Below, one piece after another: positions 6,785 through 13,411 of a stretch of 13,411 nt of DNA. Position 1 is the stretch's first letter. Each line of letters starts with the position of its first letter. The notes beneath the pieces are model-generated. The model saw only the letters and a program-made list of their open reading frames with translations. It had not been told where the DNA came from and did no database searches. The DNA comes from an uncultured Marvinbryantia sp. (GTDB lineage Bacteria; Bacillota; Clostridia; Lachnospirales; Lachnospiraceae), in the NCBI GenBank assembly GCA_934373455.1, contig CAKRON010000069.1, positions 1-13,411 on the forward strand. The letters run 5' to 3'. The translations under genes were made by a program, and so were the position numbers.

Positions 6785-7801
6785 ATGAAAATATTATCAG
6801 TTGCTATACCAAGCTATAATTCACAAGATTATATGAGGAAATGTGTTGAGTCATTGCTTCCTGGCGGAGATGATATTGAGATAATTATTGTAAATGATGG
6901 TTCAAAGGATCGCACCGGTGAGATTGCAGAAGAGTATGCAGCCAAATATCCCGGAATTGTAAAGGCCGTGCACCAGGAAAATGGCGGACATGGAGAAGCG
7001 GTCAATACTGGGCTGAAGAATGCAACTGGTTTGTATTTTAAAGTAGTTGACAGTGATGACTGGGTCGATGAAAGAACATTGCCAAGGATGATTGAGACAC
7101 TGAAAAAACTGGTAGCAGGTCCGGATACAGTGGATGCAGTGATCAGTAACTTTGTGTATGATAAAATTGGGGCAAAGCACAAGAAAGTCATGCAGTATCG
7201 GAAGTATATGCCAACGGAAACTACATTCGAATGGAAAGATTTGAAGAAAATGCGTACAGGAAAGTATATTCTGATGCATTCCATAATCTATCGTACCAAC
7301 TTGCTGCGAGAGTGTGGACTGGTTCTTCCGAAACATACTTTTTACGTAGATAATCTGTTTGTATTTCAACCACTTCCATCTGTGAAAAAGATGTATTACA
7401 TGGATGAACTTTTTTATCATTATTATATTGGGAGAGAGGATCAGTCAGTAAATGAACAGGTAATGATCGGCAGAATCGATCAGCAGCTGAAAGTAAATAA
7501 ACTGATGATCGATAGTTTTGCAAACATAAAAGGGATAAACAAAAACTGCAGACGTTATATGCTCAGTTATCTGGATATTATTATGACAGTATCTTCTATG
7601 CTGCTTTTGAAATCCGGTACAGAGGAGAATTTTAAGAAAAAACAGGAATTATGGAGTTATCTTAAGAATGCAGATGCAGGACTGTACTTACAGATACGTC
7701 ATGGTCTTCTTGGAAGAGCTTGTAATATTCCGGGAAAAAGCGGAAGAAAGATGTCTGTAGCAGCTTATCGTATTACACAAAAATTTTATGGATTCAATTA
7801 A
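6785..7801 (+). CDS. Glycosyltransferase family 2 protein
   Basis: This 338-residue GT-A fold enzyme should transfer a sugar from a nucleotide sugar. The N-terminus shows SVAIPSYNSQDYMRKCVESL, then IIIVNDGSKDRTGEI (Asp38 contacts the nucleotide) and the metal-binding DSDD at 89-92 (VVDSDDWVDE). The later part, with HTFYVDNLFVFQPL and FYHYYIGREDQSVNE, is typical of small family 2 transferases in Firmicutes. No membrane helix or signal peptide is evident, so it probably acts on the cytoplasmic face. Acceptor and sugar cannot be told. The ATG follows the mutY stop with no gap; the excellent ribosome binding site GGGAGG (6768-6773) lies inside the mutY end, eleven bases before ATG. Its functional tie to mutY is unclear and may be only positional. 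Confidence 0.9.
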   Translation: MKILSVAIPSYNSQDYMRKCVESLLPGGDDIEIIIVNDGSKDRTGEIAEEYAAKYPGIVKAVHQENGGHGEAVNTGLKNATGLYFKVVDSDDWVDERTLPRMIETLKKLVAGPDTVDAVISNFVYDKIGAKHKKVMQYRKYMPTETTFEWKDLKKMRTGKYILMHSIIYRTNLLRECGLVLPKHTFYVDNLFVFQPLPSVKKMYYMDELFYHYYIGREDQSVNEQVMIGRIDQQLKVNKLMIDSFANIKGINKNCRRYMLSYLDIIMTVSSMLLLKSGTEENFKKKQELWSYLKNADAGLYLQIRHGLLGRACNIPGKSGRKMSVAAYRITQKFYGFN

Positions 7802-7850
7802 AAAGAGTGCCGGGACATATCTCATATCAGATATGATCCTGGCACTTTTC
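7801..7850. terminator. Bidirectional terminator between convergent genes
   Basis: A long inverted repeat begins at the last base of the glycosyltransferase stop codon. TGCCGGGACATATCT on the left pairs with AGATATGATCCTGGCA on the right with one wobble and one bulge, then AAAAG with CTTTT. The right foot gives CTTTTC for plus-strand transcripts and the left foot gives a run of five T for minus-strand transcripts from the lipid kinase gene. Confidence 0.85.
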
Positions 7851-7866
7851 ATATGAAAATAACGAT

Positions 7867-8784
7867 CTAAGAAATAATGAAATTAAGTTTTTGGGACTCC
7901 AGCTTCATTGTGATCAGTCGCTGGAATCCGGCCTTCTCTCCGTCAGTATGTACAGGGAGCGGAGCTATGGTTCTGATTACAGCTTTCTTGCAGCGATAGA
8001 TATGAACGCCGTCGAAATTTACGTGTTCGCCTTTAAATGCGGTTGGTAAAATTCGTAGAATCCGTAGTTTCGGCATTTTTTCAACCAGACAGAGATCCAG
8101 ATAATCATCAGTCGGATCAGCTTCCGGACAGAATTGAAATCCCCCGCCTTCATATCTCAGATTCATGCCTGTAATAAAGAAAACATCATCGAATTCAAAC
8201 TGACGTCTGTCATCCAGAACCATGCTGACGGATGCAGAACGAAGCAGCAGAAGATGTTTTAAAGCAATACCAAGGTAAGTAAGCTTGCCAAGCTTGAATC
8301 GATTCAGAAACTTTTTAATGTTCGAATTTATAGCTTCGTGGCAAACAGCAGCGTCATAACCGATACCGCTGCTGACAATAAAACGATAGGTTTTTTCAGG
8401 AGTATGAACACAGCCTATGGAAACGGGCTTAATATTCGTTGGCTTGAGAATTACCTGCAGAGCAGCCAATGGGTTTGTTTTTAAACCAAGACCGGCAGCA
8501 AGATCGTTTCCGGAGCCGGAAGGAATATAACCAAACTGAATCTTTTCCAGATTTATCAGACCGTTGATGACTTCGTTCGCAGTGCCATCTCCGCCAACTG
8601 CTATAATCGTACATGGTGCGTGGCGAGAGGAGATTAGCTTGGCCAGTTTTTCACCGTGTCCGTGATGACTGGTAAAAAAAACATGGTATGGGGTATGTTC
8701 TTTTCGAAGCTGCTTTTCTATAGTCTGCCAAATCTTCATACCTTTTCCGGAACTGGAAGCTGGATTTACAATAAAATAATACAT
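7867..8784 (-). CDS. Diacylglycerol kinase family lipid kinase (DagK/YegS/BmrU-like)
   Basis: The 305-residue protein belongs to the DAGK_cat family, which phosphorylates diacylglycerol or related lipids with ATP and recycles diacylglycerol released during lipoteichoic acid or membrane glycolipid synthesis. It opens with YFIVNPASSSGKG, followed by the nucleotide-binding signature VGGDGTANEVINGL (GGDGT at 64-68) and PSGSGNDLAAGLGL near residue 90. The C-terminal half (CVHTPEKTYRF, GGGFQFCPEADPTDDYLDLCLV, VHTDGEKAG) is the usual beta-sandwich half of the family. Full length for the group, with no membrane helix. GAGAGG lies eight bases before ATG. The gene is divergent from glnS across 150 bp; a TATAAT reads toward it at 8817-8812, but no good -35 is visible. 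Exact lipid substrate unknown. Confidence 0.93.
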   Translation of the reverse strand: MYYFIVNPASSSGKGMKIWQTIEKQLRKEHTPYHVFFTSHHGHGEKLAKLISSRHAPCTIIAVGGDGTANEVINGLINLEKIQFGYIPSGSGNDLAAGLGLKTNPLAALQVILKPTNIKPVSIGCVHTPEKTYRFIVSSGIGYDAAVCHEAINSNIKKFLNRFKLGKLTYLGIALKHLLLLRSASVSMVLDDRRQFEFDDVFFITGMNLRYEGGGFQFCPEADPTDDYLDLCLVEKMPKLRILRILPTAFKGEHVNFDGVHIYRCKKAVIRTIAPLPVHTDGEKAGFQRLITMKLESQKLNFIIS

Positions 8785-8853
8785 GATATAACCTCTCTGG
8801 AATAGTCTGACATTATAATAGTATATCTGTCGAAAAAAGTAAATCCAAATACG

Positions 8854-8882
8854 TTGAATTTCATCGAAAATTATGGTATAAA
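8854..8882 (+). promoter_or_regulatory. Sigma-A-type promoter of glnS
   Basis: TTGAAT (8854-8859) and TATAAA (8877-8882) are separated by exactly 17 bp, with TG at 8874-8875 forming an extended -10. The predicted start near 8889 leaves a leader of about 46 bases, too short for a T-box riboswitch. Confidence 0.75.
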
Positions 8883-8922
8883 AGAAGAAGTATGCGATTA
8901 TATCGCCAGGAGATTAATTATT

Positions 8923-8927
8923 GGAGG
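8923..8927 (+). promoter_or_regulatory. Ribosome binding site fixing the glnS start
   Basis: A perfect GGAGG lies seven bases before the ATG at 8935. An in-frame TTG at 8854 would lengthen the protein by 27 residues, but it is itself part of the promoter -35 element, so it cannot be the start on this transcript. Confidence 0.85.
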
Positions 8928-8934
8928 CAGATTT

Positions 8935-10605
8935 ATGGAAAAGGAAACAGTTTCCAAAAACTTTATTGAACAGATAATAGAAACAGATATTGCAGAAGGA
9001 CATTGTGAGACGGTGTGCACCAGATTCCCGCCAGAACCAAATGGATATCTGCATATTGGTCATGCTAAGTCTATTTTATTGAATTACGGACTTGCACAGA
9101 AATATGGTGGTAAATTTAATTTGCGTTTTGATGACACAAATCCTACCAAGGAAAAAATGGAGTTTGTGGAATCAATTAAGGCAGATGTGGCATGGCTGGG
9201 TGCAGACTGGGAAGACCGGCTGTTTTTTGCATCTAATTATTTTGATCAGATGTATGAAGCTGCAGTAGAATTGATCAAAAAGGGCAAAGCCTATGTATGT
9301 GATCTGAATGCTGATCAGATAAGAGAATACAGAGGAACTCTGAAAGAACCGGGGAAGAACAGCCCATATAGAGACAGAAGTGTAGAAGAAAATCTGAAAC
9401 TTTTTGAAGAAATGCGCGCAGGAAAATATGCAGATGGTGAGAAAGTATTAAGAGCAAAAATTGATATGGCATCACCGAATATTAATATGAGAGATCCAAT
9501 CATCTATCGTGTGGCACATATGACTCACCATAATACAGGAGATAAGTGGTGCATCTATCCAATGTATGATTTTGCACACCCTATAGAGGATGCAATCGAA
9601 GGAGTGACACACTCTATTTGTACATTGGAATTTGAAGACCACAGACCACTGTATGATTGGGTGGTTCGCGAAGTGGGATATGAACATCCGCCAAAACAGA
9701 TAGAATTTGCAAAATTGTATCTTACAAATGTAGTAACAGGAAAAAGATACATTAAAAAACTGGTAGAAGAGAAAATTGTAGACGGTTGGGATGATCCACG
9801 TCTGGTATCTATTGCAGCATTAAAGAGAAGAGGATTTACACCGGAATCCATAAAAATGTTTGTGGAACTTTGCGGTGTATCAAAGGCGCAGAGCTCCGTA
9901 GACTATGCAATGCTGGAGTACTGTATCCGAGAAGATCTGAAGTTGAAGAGATCTCGTATGATGGCTGCATTGAATCCTGTAAAGCTGGTAATCGACAATT
10001 ATCCGGAAGATCAGATTGAATATCTGGATGTTGTAAACAATTTGGAGAATCCGGAACTGGGAAGCAGAAAAGTGCCGTTTGGAAGAGAATTATATATTGA
10101 TCGTGAAGATTTTATGGAAGTGCCGCCTAAGAAGTATTTCCGTCTTTTCCCGGATAATGAAGTGCGTCTGATGAATGCATATTTCGTAAAATGTGTTGGA
10201 TATGAAAAAGACGCAGATGGAAATGTAACAGTGATTCATTGTACTTATGATCCGGCATCGAAAGGTGGAAACAGCCCGGATGGACGTAAAGTAAAAGGAA
10301 CAATTCACTGGGTAGCTGCCAAGACAGCGGTAAAGGCTGAAGTCAGACTTTACGAAAACATTATTGATGAAGAAAAAGGTGTATATAATGAAGATGGTTC
10401 TCTGAACCTGAATCCGAATTCCCTGACAGTATTAAAAGAATGCTATGTAGAACCAGCATTGGGAGAAGCAAAAGCATATGATAGTTTCCAGTTTGTGAGA
10501 CAGGGATTTTTCTGTGTGGATTCTCATGATTCTACACCAGAAAAGCCGGTATTTAATCGAATTGTTTCATTAAAGAGTTCATTTAAGCTTCCTGCATCAA
10601 AATAA
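8935..10605 (+). CDS. glnS: Glutaminyl-tRNA synthetase
   Basis: The 556-residue class I synthetase charges tRNA-Gln with glutamine in the cytoplasm; length is nearly that of the E. coli enzyme (554). The Rossmann core carries [16 protein letters not shown] with HIGH at 40-43, the same numbering as E. coli. The region [17 protein letters not shown] follows, with [35 protein letters not shown] typical of GlnRS rather than non-discriminating GluRS. The KMSKS-equivalent loop is VTGKR with the key Lys at 270, next to VDGWDDPRL. The anticodon-binding beta-barrels fill the C-terminal third ([22 protein letters not shown]). There is no YqeY fusion. Promoter, GGAGG site and terminator around it make this a single-gene unit. 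Presence of GlnRS means the cell need not make Gln-tRNA only by the GatCAB route. Confidence 0.97.
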   Translation: MEKETVSKNFIEQIIETDIAEGHCETVCTRFPPEPNGYLHIGHAKSILLNYGLAQKYGGKFNLRFDDTNPTKEKMEFVESIKADVAWLGADWEDRLFFASNYFDQMYEAAVELIKKGKAYVCDLNADQIREYRGTLKEPGKNSPYRDRSVEENLKLFEEMRAGKYADGEKVLRAKIDMASPNINMRDPIIYRVAHMTHHNTGDKWCIYPMYDFAHPIEDAIEGVTHSICTLEFEDHRPLYDWVVREVGYEHPPKQIEFAKLYLTNVVTGKRYIKKLVEEKIVDGWDDPRLVSIAALKRRGFTPESIKMFVELCGVSKAQSSVDYAMLEYCIREDLKLKRSRMMAALNPVKLVIDNYPEDQIEYLDVVNNLENPELGSRKVPFGRELYIDREDFMEVPPKKYFRLFPDNEVRLMNAYFVKCVGYEKDADGNVTVIHCTYDPASKGGNSPDGRKVKGTIHWVAAKTAVKAEVRLYENIIDEEKGVYNEDGSLNLNPNSLTVLKECYVEPALGEAKAYDSFQFVRQGFFCVDSHDSTPEKPVFNRIVSLKSSFKLPASK

Positions 10606-10606
10606 A

Positions 10607-10648
10607 AAGAATGCCCTGCCGCATCAGAAGATGTGACAGGGCATTCTT
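10607..10648. terminator. Terminator hairpin between convergent glnS and arsR-type gene
   Basis: A perfect 12-bp stem, AAGAATGCCCTG (10607-10618) with CAGGGCATTCTT (10637-10648), continues after a 2-by-2 mismatch with GCATC pairing GATGT around an AGAA loop. It starts one base after the glnS stop. On the minus strand it is followed by a T-rich tail (TTCTTTTTATTTTG), making it a strong terminator for the metal-sensor gene. On the plus strand the tail is short (TTCTTGAAT), so it may be weaker for glnS. Confidence 0.88.
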
Positions 10649-10656
10649 GAATCGTA

Positions 10657-11010
10657 TTATTCCAGTATATGGTTCAGACCCTGAGAGATAATGGTAGAGA
10701 CATGTGCATCTGCCAGGGAGTAAAAAATCGTTTTTCCGTCTCGGCGGGCTTTTACCAGATGTTTTTCTTTTAAGATACGAAGTTGATGGGAAATAGCACT
10801 CTGCGTCATGGACAGGCTGTCCGCAATATCGCAAACACATAATTCACCTTCAGAAAGAGTGTATAGTATGCGGAGTCTGGTCGGATCTCCAAATACTTTA
10901 AAAAGATCAGCCAGCTGATAAAGATTATCCGAACTGATCTGAGGTACATGTAAAGGAATATGGTGATGTTGTTCGCTGCAGACTTCGACTTCCATAATTT
11001 GACGTTTCAT
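10657..11010 (-). CDS. ArsR/SmtB-family metal-sensing transcriptional repressor
   Basis: This 117-residue winged-helix dimeric repressor releases DNA when it binds metal. The helix-turn-helix is CVCDIADSLSMTQSAISHQLRIL and the wing is VKARRDGKTIFYSL. Both metal sites described in the SmtB/CadC group can be seen. An alpha-3N-type site is suggested by N-terminal Cys11 with His15-His16-His17 plus Cys58-Val-Cys60. The alpha-5 site is complete with Asp101, His103, His114 and Glu117, the last residue of the protein, with the spacing D-x-H and H-x10-H-x2-E found in SmtB. This points to zinc, cadmium or lead rather than arsenic. The start has GGGGG four bases ahead. No metal pump or metallothionein gene lies beside it; it is divergent from a YdcF-like gene and convergent with glnS, so its target beyond its own promoter is unknown. 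Confidence 0.93.
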   Translation of the reverse strand: MKRQIMEVEVCSEQHHHIPLHVPQISSDNLYQLADLFKVFGDPTRLRILYTLSEGELCVCDIADSLSMTQSAISHQLRILKEKHLVKARRDGKTIFYSLADAHVSTIISQGLNHILE

Positions 11011-11042
11011 AGAACCCCCGAAAATAAAATTATTGATGATTC

Positions 11043-11071
11043 AGTATATCACGTGAAAAAAATTTTTTCAA
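11043..11071 (-). promoter_or_regulatory. Sigma-A-type promoter of the metal-sensor gene
   Basis: Read on the minus strand, TTGAAA (11071-11066) and TATACT (11048-11043) are separated by exactly 17 bp. The transcription start would be near 11036, about 26 bases before the ATG. Confidence 0.72.
11054..11070. promoter_or_regulatory. Candidate ArsR-family operator palindrome
   Basis: TGAAAAAAATTTTTTCA is a perfect palindrome around a central A. It overlaps the -35 and fills most of the spacer of the metal-sensor promoter. AT-rich inverted repeats with TGA/TCA ends are the usual operators of SmtB/CadC repressors, and this position would block RNA polymerase. An 8-bp direct repeat TGATTCAG flanks the area at 11037-11044 and 11074-11081. 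Binding is inferred. Confidence 0.5.
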
Positions 11072-11095
11072 GCTGATTCAGGAACAGGAGAACAG

Positions 11096-11773
11096 ATGTA
11101 TTATAATCGGATTACAGAATTTATATTTCAGGAAGATCTGCCGCAGAAGGCAGACTTTATTTTTATACCGGGAAGCGGATATGGAGAATTGGCAGAAAAA
11201 GCAGCCGAACTATATCATCAGGGATATGCAAAAAAGATTATTGCATCCGGTAAATATAGTATTTTAAATAAAAGATTTGAAGGAGCGGTTTCCCCAAAAA
11301 AATATTGCGGTCGCAGCTATGAGACGGAAAGTGATTTTTTGAAAGCAGTATTGTTGGATTGCAATGTAAATGAGAATGATATTATTCAGGAAAAGCAGTC
11401 AACATTTACTTTCGAAAATGCAATTTACAGCAGAATCTTACTGGAAAAAGATACAGATGTGAATCAGTGCATACCGGAAAAAGCGATACTTGTGTGCCAG
11501 GCATTTCATGCAGCCAGATCAAGAATGTATTTTGAATATATATTTCCGGAAACAGAGTTTTTGGTATGTCCGGCAATCACTCAAGGTATTTCGAAAGAAA
11601 ACTGGATGAAGAATGAAAAAGGAAGAAATATTGTTTTGGGAGAGATGGAGAGAATCGGAACACAGTTTCTTGATATTATGGGTGGAAGAGACCAGGCAGA
11701 GAAAAAATGCAGAGAAATAGCTGCTGTATCAAAAATACAGCAGCCGGATATCAGGACAGGCAATAAGGAATAA
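11096..11773 (+). CDS. YdcF/DUF218 family protein
   Basis: This 225-residue protein belongs to the DUF218 (YdcF/SanA/ElyC) group, whose biochemical role is largely unsettled; members bind S-adenosylmethionine (E. coli YdcF) or affect envelope integrity. The Rossmann-like core shows DFIFIPGSGYGELAEKAAELY, then KKIIASGKYS, an acidic segment ETESDFLKAVLLDCNVNENDI, the family-typical ES/T...ENA element (STFTFENAIYSRILL) and ILVCQAFHAARSRMYFEYIFP, equivalent to the conserved SDxFHxxRA motif. There is no membrane helix or signal peptide, unlike SanA and ElyC, so it is probably cytoplasmic. AGGAG lies five bases before ATG. It is divergent from the metal-sensor gene across 85 bp and might be under the same operator. 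Its 3' end overlaps the convergent traX-like gene by 23 bp. Confidence 0.8.
   Translation: MYYNRITEFIFQEDLPQKADFIFIPGSGYGELAEKAAELYHQGYAKKIIASGKYSILNKRFEGAVSPKKYCGRSYETESDFLKAVLLDCNVNENDIIQEKQSTFTFENAIYSRILLEKDTDVNQCIPEKAILVCQAFHAARSRMYFEYIFPETEFLVCPAITQGISKENWMKNEKGRNIVLGEMERIGTQFLDIMGGRDQAEKKCREIAAVSKIQQPDIRTGNKE
11720..11744 (-). terminator. Hairpin terminator of the traX-like operon inside the ydcF-like gene
   Basis: GCTGCTGTAT (11720-11729) pairs perfectly with ATACAGCAGC (11735-11744) around a five-base loop. On the minus strand it starts seven bases after the traX-like stop codon and is followed by TATTTCTC, a modest T-rich tail. On the plus strand there is no T run, and the hairpin is coding sequence near the end of the ydcF-like frame. 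Confidence 0.6.
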
Positions 11774-12506
11774 CAATATGCCTTAAAAAACCGAGAATGA
11801 ACAGATGAACAGGATAAAACCAGTAAAAAAAGTATTTCATTTGTCGTCCTCGCTGTCCGTTATAAAACCAGACCGGGATAAAAGCCAGTGGTGCAAAGGC
11901 TTCCCAGGAAATGGTAATAGCACCAAAGATAGCCTGAAGTTTTCGATCAAGTCTGAGTGAATATAAAACAATGATCAGAAAAACACCTTTATAGCTATAA
12001 TCAGTATGAAGAAATCTGGCCAGCCATAAGCCACAGCCTGCAATCAGTACCTGCATGATCAGATTTATATATTTACCTGTTCTGGATGTCGTAAAACGAA
12101 ATTCGAAATAAGACATACCCATCATAACCAGAAGACCAATCCATAAAGTGAAGTAGACATTCTGGTGCAAATTGTAAATGAGATGATTGGAAAATGCATA
12201 ATCAAATGGCAATTCGGAAATCAGAGAAAAAAGAAACATACGAAGTGCATATTTCTTAACGTTTCTTGTGTGAAGGAATCCTTCTACAAGCAGGAAACAG
12301 AAGATTGGAAAAGCCAGCCTGCCGATATTACGCATATGTGGATAGATCAAACGGCAGAAATCACCGATATGATTTCCGACAGGAAGCTGTTGACGCACGG
12401 GACCTACAACAGAGGCCCCAATATGGTCAATCAGCATAGTGATAATAGCAATCATCTTTAGGGTACTGCCAGAAAGAGATATGACAGAGTGGTTTGTGTT
12501 ATGCAT
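11751..12506 (-). CDS. TraX-family integral membrane protein
   Basis: The 251-residue protein has about eight hydrophobic segments. The opening is typical of TraX (PF05857): SGSTLKMIAIITMLIDHIGA, then RNIGRLAFPIFCFLLVEGFLHTRNVKKYALRM and ISELPFDYAF. TraX of the F plasmid is needed for N-terminal acetylation of pilin. The many chromosomal copies in Firmicutes have no pilin beside them and probably act as membrane acyltransferases on other substrates; the function here is unknown. Nothing conjugative is nearby. The ATG lies inside the end of the upstream isomerase gene: the reading frames overlap by 8 bp in GATGCATAAC, and GAGAG precedes it by about seven bases, so translation is likely coupled. 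The stop overlaps the convergent ydcF-like gene by 23 bp. Confidence 0.88.
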   Translation of the reverse strand: MHNTNHSVISLSGSTLKMIAIITMLIDHIGASVVGPVRQQLPVGNHIGDFCRLIYPHMRNIGRLAFPIFCFLLVEGFLHTRNVKKYALRMFLFSLISELPFDYAFSNHLIYNLHQNVYFTLWIGLLVMMGMSYFEFRFTTSRTGKYINLIMQVLIAGCGLWLARFLHTDYSYKGVFLIIVLYSLRLDRKLQAIFGAITISWEAFAPLAFIPVWFYNGQRGRQMKYFFYWFYPVHLFILGFLRHIVIPYCLS

Positions 12507-13410
12507 CGGTTTCGCTCTCTGTTTCTACTGGTTCTGTTTCTGCCAGTTCTGTTTCACTGGTTTCTTCCACAGAGTCCATCATATCTTCATCGGAAATTAC
12601 TTCATCAGTGAAGTCCTCATCAGAATAATACTCTGCTTCATCAATATCGTGGAACGTATTGTTTTCTCCAAGGAAGTTCAGAACTTTATCATAGAGAAGA
12701 CTATAACGAATTTCTTTATCACCGTAATCACTGATAAAATCTTCCTTTGTATCATAACCATACAGTTCCCAGTTGTCTTCTGCATAAGTATCAAATTCTT
12801 CGTCGGTAACAGTTAATTTCTCCTTTTCTGCAATAGCATAAACAACTAATTTTTCGTGAATCGCTGCGAGGATGTCTTCCTCGATATCATAATCTTCACC
12901 GACAAGATCGGTCAATTCTATTCCCAGCTGATCGGCAAATGCCTGATTTTCATATTCCATCTGTTCTTTTGCCGCGTCGTACATGTCTTCCGGATATCCA
13001 TCAAATTCTGCATTATCTACAGCCTCGGAAAGAGCATCAGAGCATGCAGTAAAAGTAGCATCTTCGTCATATTGTTCCTGAAGATCAGATTTCAGAGATG
13101 CTTCATATTCAGCTGTTGTATCGTAATCATAATTTTCTTTTACGTAAGCATCGTTATATTCCGGAAGAATAGCTTCTGTTATAGAATTTACAGTAACGGA
13201 AAAAACAGCAGTTTTTCCATCCACCGTTCCGTCATAATCTTCAGGGAATGTAATGGTGATATCTTTTGTCTCACCTTTTTTCATTCCAATAATGCCATCC
13301 TCAAATTCCGGCAGGAAAGTATCTGATCCTAATTCAAGATCCATTCCGGTGTCTGATCCACCGTCAAATTCTTCTCCATCGATTTTTCCGGTATAGTCAA
13401 TATTTACAGT
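12499..13410 (-). CDS. Trigger-factor-like FKBP peptidyl-prolyl isomerase (5' truncated)
   Basis: The frame is open to the right window edge, so the N-terminal part is missing; 303 residues are visible. The FKBP domain comes first: VNIDYTGKIDGEEFDGG, LELGSDTFLPEFEDGIIGMKKGE and ITFPEDYDGTVDGKTAVFSVTV, the trigger-factor form of the fold. After it comes a helical region resembling the trigger-factor C-terminal chaperone arms (LPEYNDAYVKENYDYDTTAEYEASLK), with very many Asp, Glu and Tyr. The tail is low-complexity and acidic, ending ETELAETEPVETESETDA. Because it is followed by traX rather than clpP/clpX, and because of its strong acidity, I suspect a paralogue, possibly an exported lipoprotein, rather than the ribosome-bound Tig. 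The missing N-terminus would decide: a ribosome-binding domain or a lipobox. Whether it is canonical tig remains open. Confidence 0.85.
   Translation of the reverse strand, partial: TVNIDYTGKIDGEEFDGGSDTGMDLELGSDTFLPEFEDGIIGMKKGETKDITITFPEDYDGTVDGKTAVFSVTVNSITEAILPEYNDAYVKENYDYDTTAEYEASLKSDLQEQYDEDATFTACSDALSEAVDNAEFDGYPEDMYDAAKEQMEYENQAFADQLGIELTDLVGEDYDIEEDILAAIHEKLVVYAIAEKEKLTVTDEEFDTYAEDNWELYGYDTKEDFISDYGDKEIRYSLLYDKVLNFLGENNTFHDIDEAEYYSDEDFTDEVISDEDMMDSVEETSETELAETEPVETESETDA
12518..12562. repeat. Three 15-bp tandem repeats in the acidic tail of the isomerase gene
   Basis: The plus strand reads TCTGTTTCTACTGGT, TCTGTTTCTGCCAGT and TCTGTTTCACTGGTT in tandem. On the coding strand they encode a five-residue acidic unit (forms such as ETEPV and ETELA). 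The copies start with the same 8 bases and then drift. The 15-bp period keeps frame, so copy number could change without breaking the gene. Confidence 0.7.
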
Positions 13411-13411
13411 A

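Noticed and set aside
6829..7420. Long antisense open frames (151 and 172 codons) inside the glycosyltransferase gene.
   Set aside because: They have no ribosome binding sites or recognisable motifs, and the plus-strand gene in the same place is clearly real; they are shadows.
8812..8817. TATAAT facing the lipid kinase gene on the minus strand.
   Set aside because: No acceptable -35 lies 16-18 bp upstream (ACTTTT at 17), so it was mentioned with the gene but not annotated as a promoter.
8854..8934. Upstream TTG start for glnS.
   Set aside because: It coincides with the -35 element of a well-formed promoter, and a perfect GGAGG precedes the ATG at 8935, which gives the usual GlnRS length.
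8785..8934. T-box or other riboswitch leader upstream of glnS.
   Set aside because: The promoter at 8854-8882 leaves only about 46 bases of leader, and no T-box core or terminator is seen.
11751..12506. TraX as evidence of a conjugative element.
   Set aside because: No relaxase, coupling protein, pilin, integrase or attachment repeat is present; chromosomal TraX genes occur widely in Firmicutes.

Overview
The window reads as a chromosomal stretch from a spore-forming, Gram-positive Clostridia-type bacterium, most likely a gut Lachnospiraceae. This is inferred from moderately AT-rich DNA, strong GGAGG-type ribosome binding sites, a CwlC-like amidase with a SPOR domain, a GlnRS of clostridial type, a LytS-type kinase paired with a SARP-like regulator, and a trigger-factor-like isomerase followed by TraX. 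No species can be named from the sequence alone. There is no phage, insertion sequence, CRISPR array, rRNA or tRNA.

Plus strand, left part (2-3270): the 3' two thirds of a P-type cation ATPase of the CtpE type, then a small membrane histidine kinase 1 nt later, then a response regulator. The tight spacing suggests one operon in which the ATPase and the two-component system are expressed together. Next come two peptidoglycan genes: a CwlC-like N-acetylmuramoyl-L-alanine amidase (3333-4109) and a membrane-anchored L,D-transpeptidase (4222-5643) with its own sigma-A-type promoter. Then follow mutY (5699-6784) and a GT2 glycosyltransferase directly abutting it (6785-7801).

Central part: a bidirectional terminator separates the glycosyltransferase from a convergent lipid kinase of the DagK/YegS family (8784-7867, minus). 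The lipid kinase is divergent from glnS (8935-10605, plus). A second terminator hairpin lies between glnS and a convergent ArsR-family metal sensor (11010-10657, minus), which carries both known metal sites of its family and is divergent from a YdcF/DUF218 gene (11096-11773).

Right part (minus strand): a trigger-factor-like FKBP isomerase, cut by the window edge, overlaps a TraX-family membrane protein gene by 8 bp. Their probable terminator sits inside the 3' coding end of the convergent ydcF-like gene, and the two reading frames overlap by 23 bp.

Most of the window is ordinary housekeeping sequence. The most interesting signal is non-coding. A long hairpin between the response regulator and the amidase (3283-3331) buries the amidase ribosome binding site, and its apical part contains an exact CATANNNTA sigma-K-type -10 motif. 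This suggests that read-through transcript would be translationally silent while a sporulation-specific short transcript would be active. All gaps between genes are shorter than 300 bases.
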